Shown one piece after another: positions 5,622 through 5,842 of a DNA stretch of 5,842 nucleotides (within the stretch, counting starts at the first letter, position 1; each line of letters starts with the position of its first letter). This stretch comes from Leptotrichiaceae bacterium. GTDB lineage: Bacteria > Fusobacteriota > Fusobacteriia > Fusobacteriales > Leptotrichiaceae. The translations under genes were made by a program, and so were the position numbers. The notes under the pieces were generated by a model. It had not been told where the DNA came from, searched no databases, and saw only the letters and a program-made list of their open reading frames with translations. The DNA is taken from NCBI GenBank assembly GCA_030532815.1, contig JAUNKI010000126.1, forward strand, positions 1 to 5,842, read 5' to 3'.

Positions 5622-5759
5622 ATGGCTGAAATAAAAGAAAAAAATGAGGCCTTTGAAAAAATTGAAATTTTATATGCAAAAAGAAATAAAGTAGAAATTA
5701 ACGGAGCTAAAAGAGAAGGTAAAATAAAAAAAGTAAGGATGACACACCAAGTGCATTAA
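5622..5759 (+). CDS. Small lysine-rich hypothetical ORF, possibly the first part of a frameshifted gene
   Basis: This 45-residue reading frame begins MAEIKEKNEAFEKIEI and ends KKVRMTHQVH. It is highly charged, without membrane segments or a known motif, and I do not recognise it. Expression signals are excellent: a promoter at 5505-5534 and AAGGAGG at 5609-5615, six bases before ATG 5622. The in-frame ATG at 5616 is too close to that site to be the start. At 5726-5733 the sequence A_AAA_AAA_G lies in register with this frame, and the -1 frame stays open from there to the window edge. The real product could therefore be longer, through programmed frameshifting, a mutation or a sequencing error in the A run. 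A third reading is a true 45-residue protein whose stop overlaps the next start (TAATG, 5757-5761). Confidence 0.55.
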   Translation: MAEIKEKNEAFEKIEILYAKRNKVEINGAKREGKIKKVRMTHQVH

Positions 5760-5842
5760 TGAATCATCGGAATATAAAGATTGACGATAAGTTTTACGAT
5801 TCAAATAAAAAAAATCGGGATTATTCCAAAGTTAATACTATA
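5723..5842 (+). CDS. Open -1 frame continuing past the small ORF, partial at the window edge
   Basis: After a TAA at 5720-5722, this frame is open for 40 codons to the last base. From the A run it reads KKSKDDTPSALMNHRNIKID and continues DDKFYDSNKKNRDYSKVNTI, a polar, lysine- and asparagine-rich stretch similar in character to the frame before it. It can be joined to the small ORF by a -1 shift at 5726-5732, or it could begin independently at ATG 5759, which overlaps the upstream stop in a TAATG arrangement. ATG 5759 has no good ribosome binding site; AAGGATG at 5735-5741 is too far. The stated start marks the open frame and not a proven start codon. The family is unknown. Confidence 0.4.

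Noticed and set aside
5603..5629. Eight-codon leader peptide ORF (MKKEDDYG) overlapping the start of the small ORF
   Set aside because: It has no ribosome binding site at a usable distance and its codons are mostly the Shine-Dalgarno region of the real gene.
3195..5754. ACCAAGTG occurring both in the thiX-thiY gap (3195-3202) and near the right end (5747-5754)
   Set aside because: Eight shared bases with different flanks are consistent with chance.
1..5842. CRISPR array, insertion sequence, phage genes or tRNA
   Set aside because: No regularly spaced repeats, transposase motifs, terminal repeats, phage proteins or cloverleaf sequences were seen on either strand.

Overview
The window is very AT-rich DNA with strong AGGAGG-type ribosome binding sites and near-consensus TTGACA/TATAAT promoters. 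It nevertheless carries gmhA, a gene for the heptose of Gram-negative LPS. A low-GC genome with an LPS heptose pathway suggests a member of the Fusobacteriota, perhaps Leptotrichia or a relative. This is inference from composition, gene content and the style of the proteins; no marker gene is present.

Layout, all genes on the + strand. (1) 1-706: the last 30 codons of a probable sugar-nucleotide epimerase (hldD-like), then gmhA starting at a TTG codon. This is the end of an LPS-heptose cluster. (2) 707-1199: non-coding AT-rich DNA with no clear gene. (3) 1200-1736: an unrecognised membrane protein of about six segments. (4) 1757-5427: a complete transcription unit for uptake of a thiamine precursor. 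It has a sigma70-type promoter, a TPP riboswitch, and a hairpin that looks like a terminator while burying the first gene's Shine-Dalgarno sequence. The genes follow: a YkoF/UPF0045-type thiamine-binding protein, an ABC permease (ThiX-like), a 446-nt non-coding gap with inverted repeats, a lipoprotein solute-binding protein (ThiY/NMT1-like), an ABC ATPase (ThiZ-like) and a Rho-independent terminator. (5) 5428-5842: a new strong promoter and a small lysine-rich ORF that either ends at 5759 or continues in the -1 frame to the window edge across a seven-A slippery run.

How the parts work together: when TPP is scarce, the aptamer's 3' strand (GAAGGGAG) is free to pair with CTCCTTTT. That releases the AAAGGAGG ribosome binding site, and the transporter is made. 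ThiY would capture a pyrimidine precursor of thiamine outside the cytoplasmic membrane, ThiX would carry it across, and ThiZ would power the step. When TPP is abundant, the aptamer closes and the CTCCTTTT arm instead pairs with the ribosome binding site, forming a hairpin followed by seven Ts. The most interesting points are this dual-purpose switch, the non-coding gap inside the transporter operon, and the possible frameshift at the right end. The main system belongs to a known class, riboswitch-controlled ThiXYZ; I see no wholly new system.
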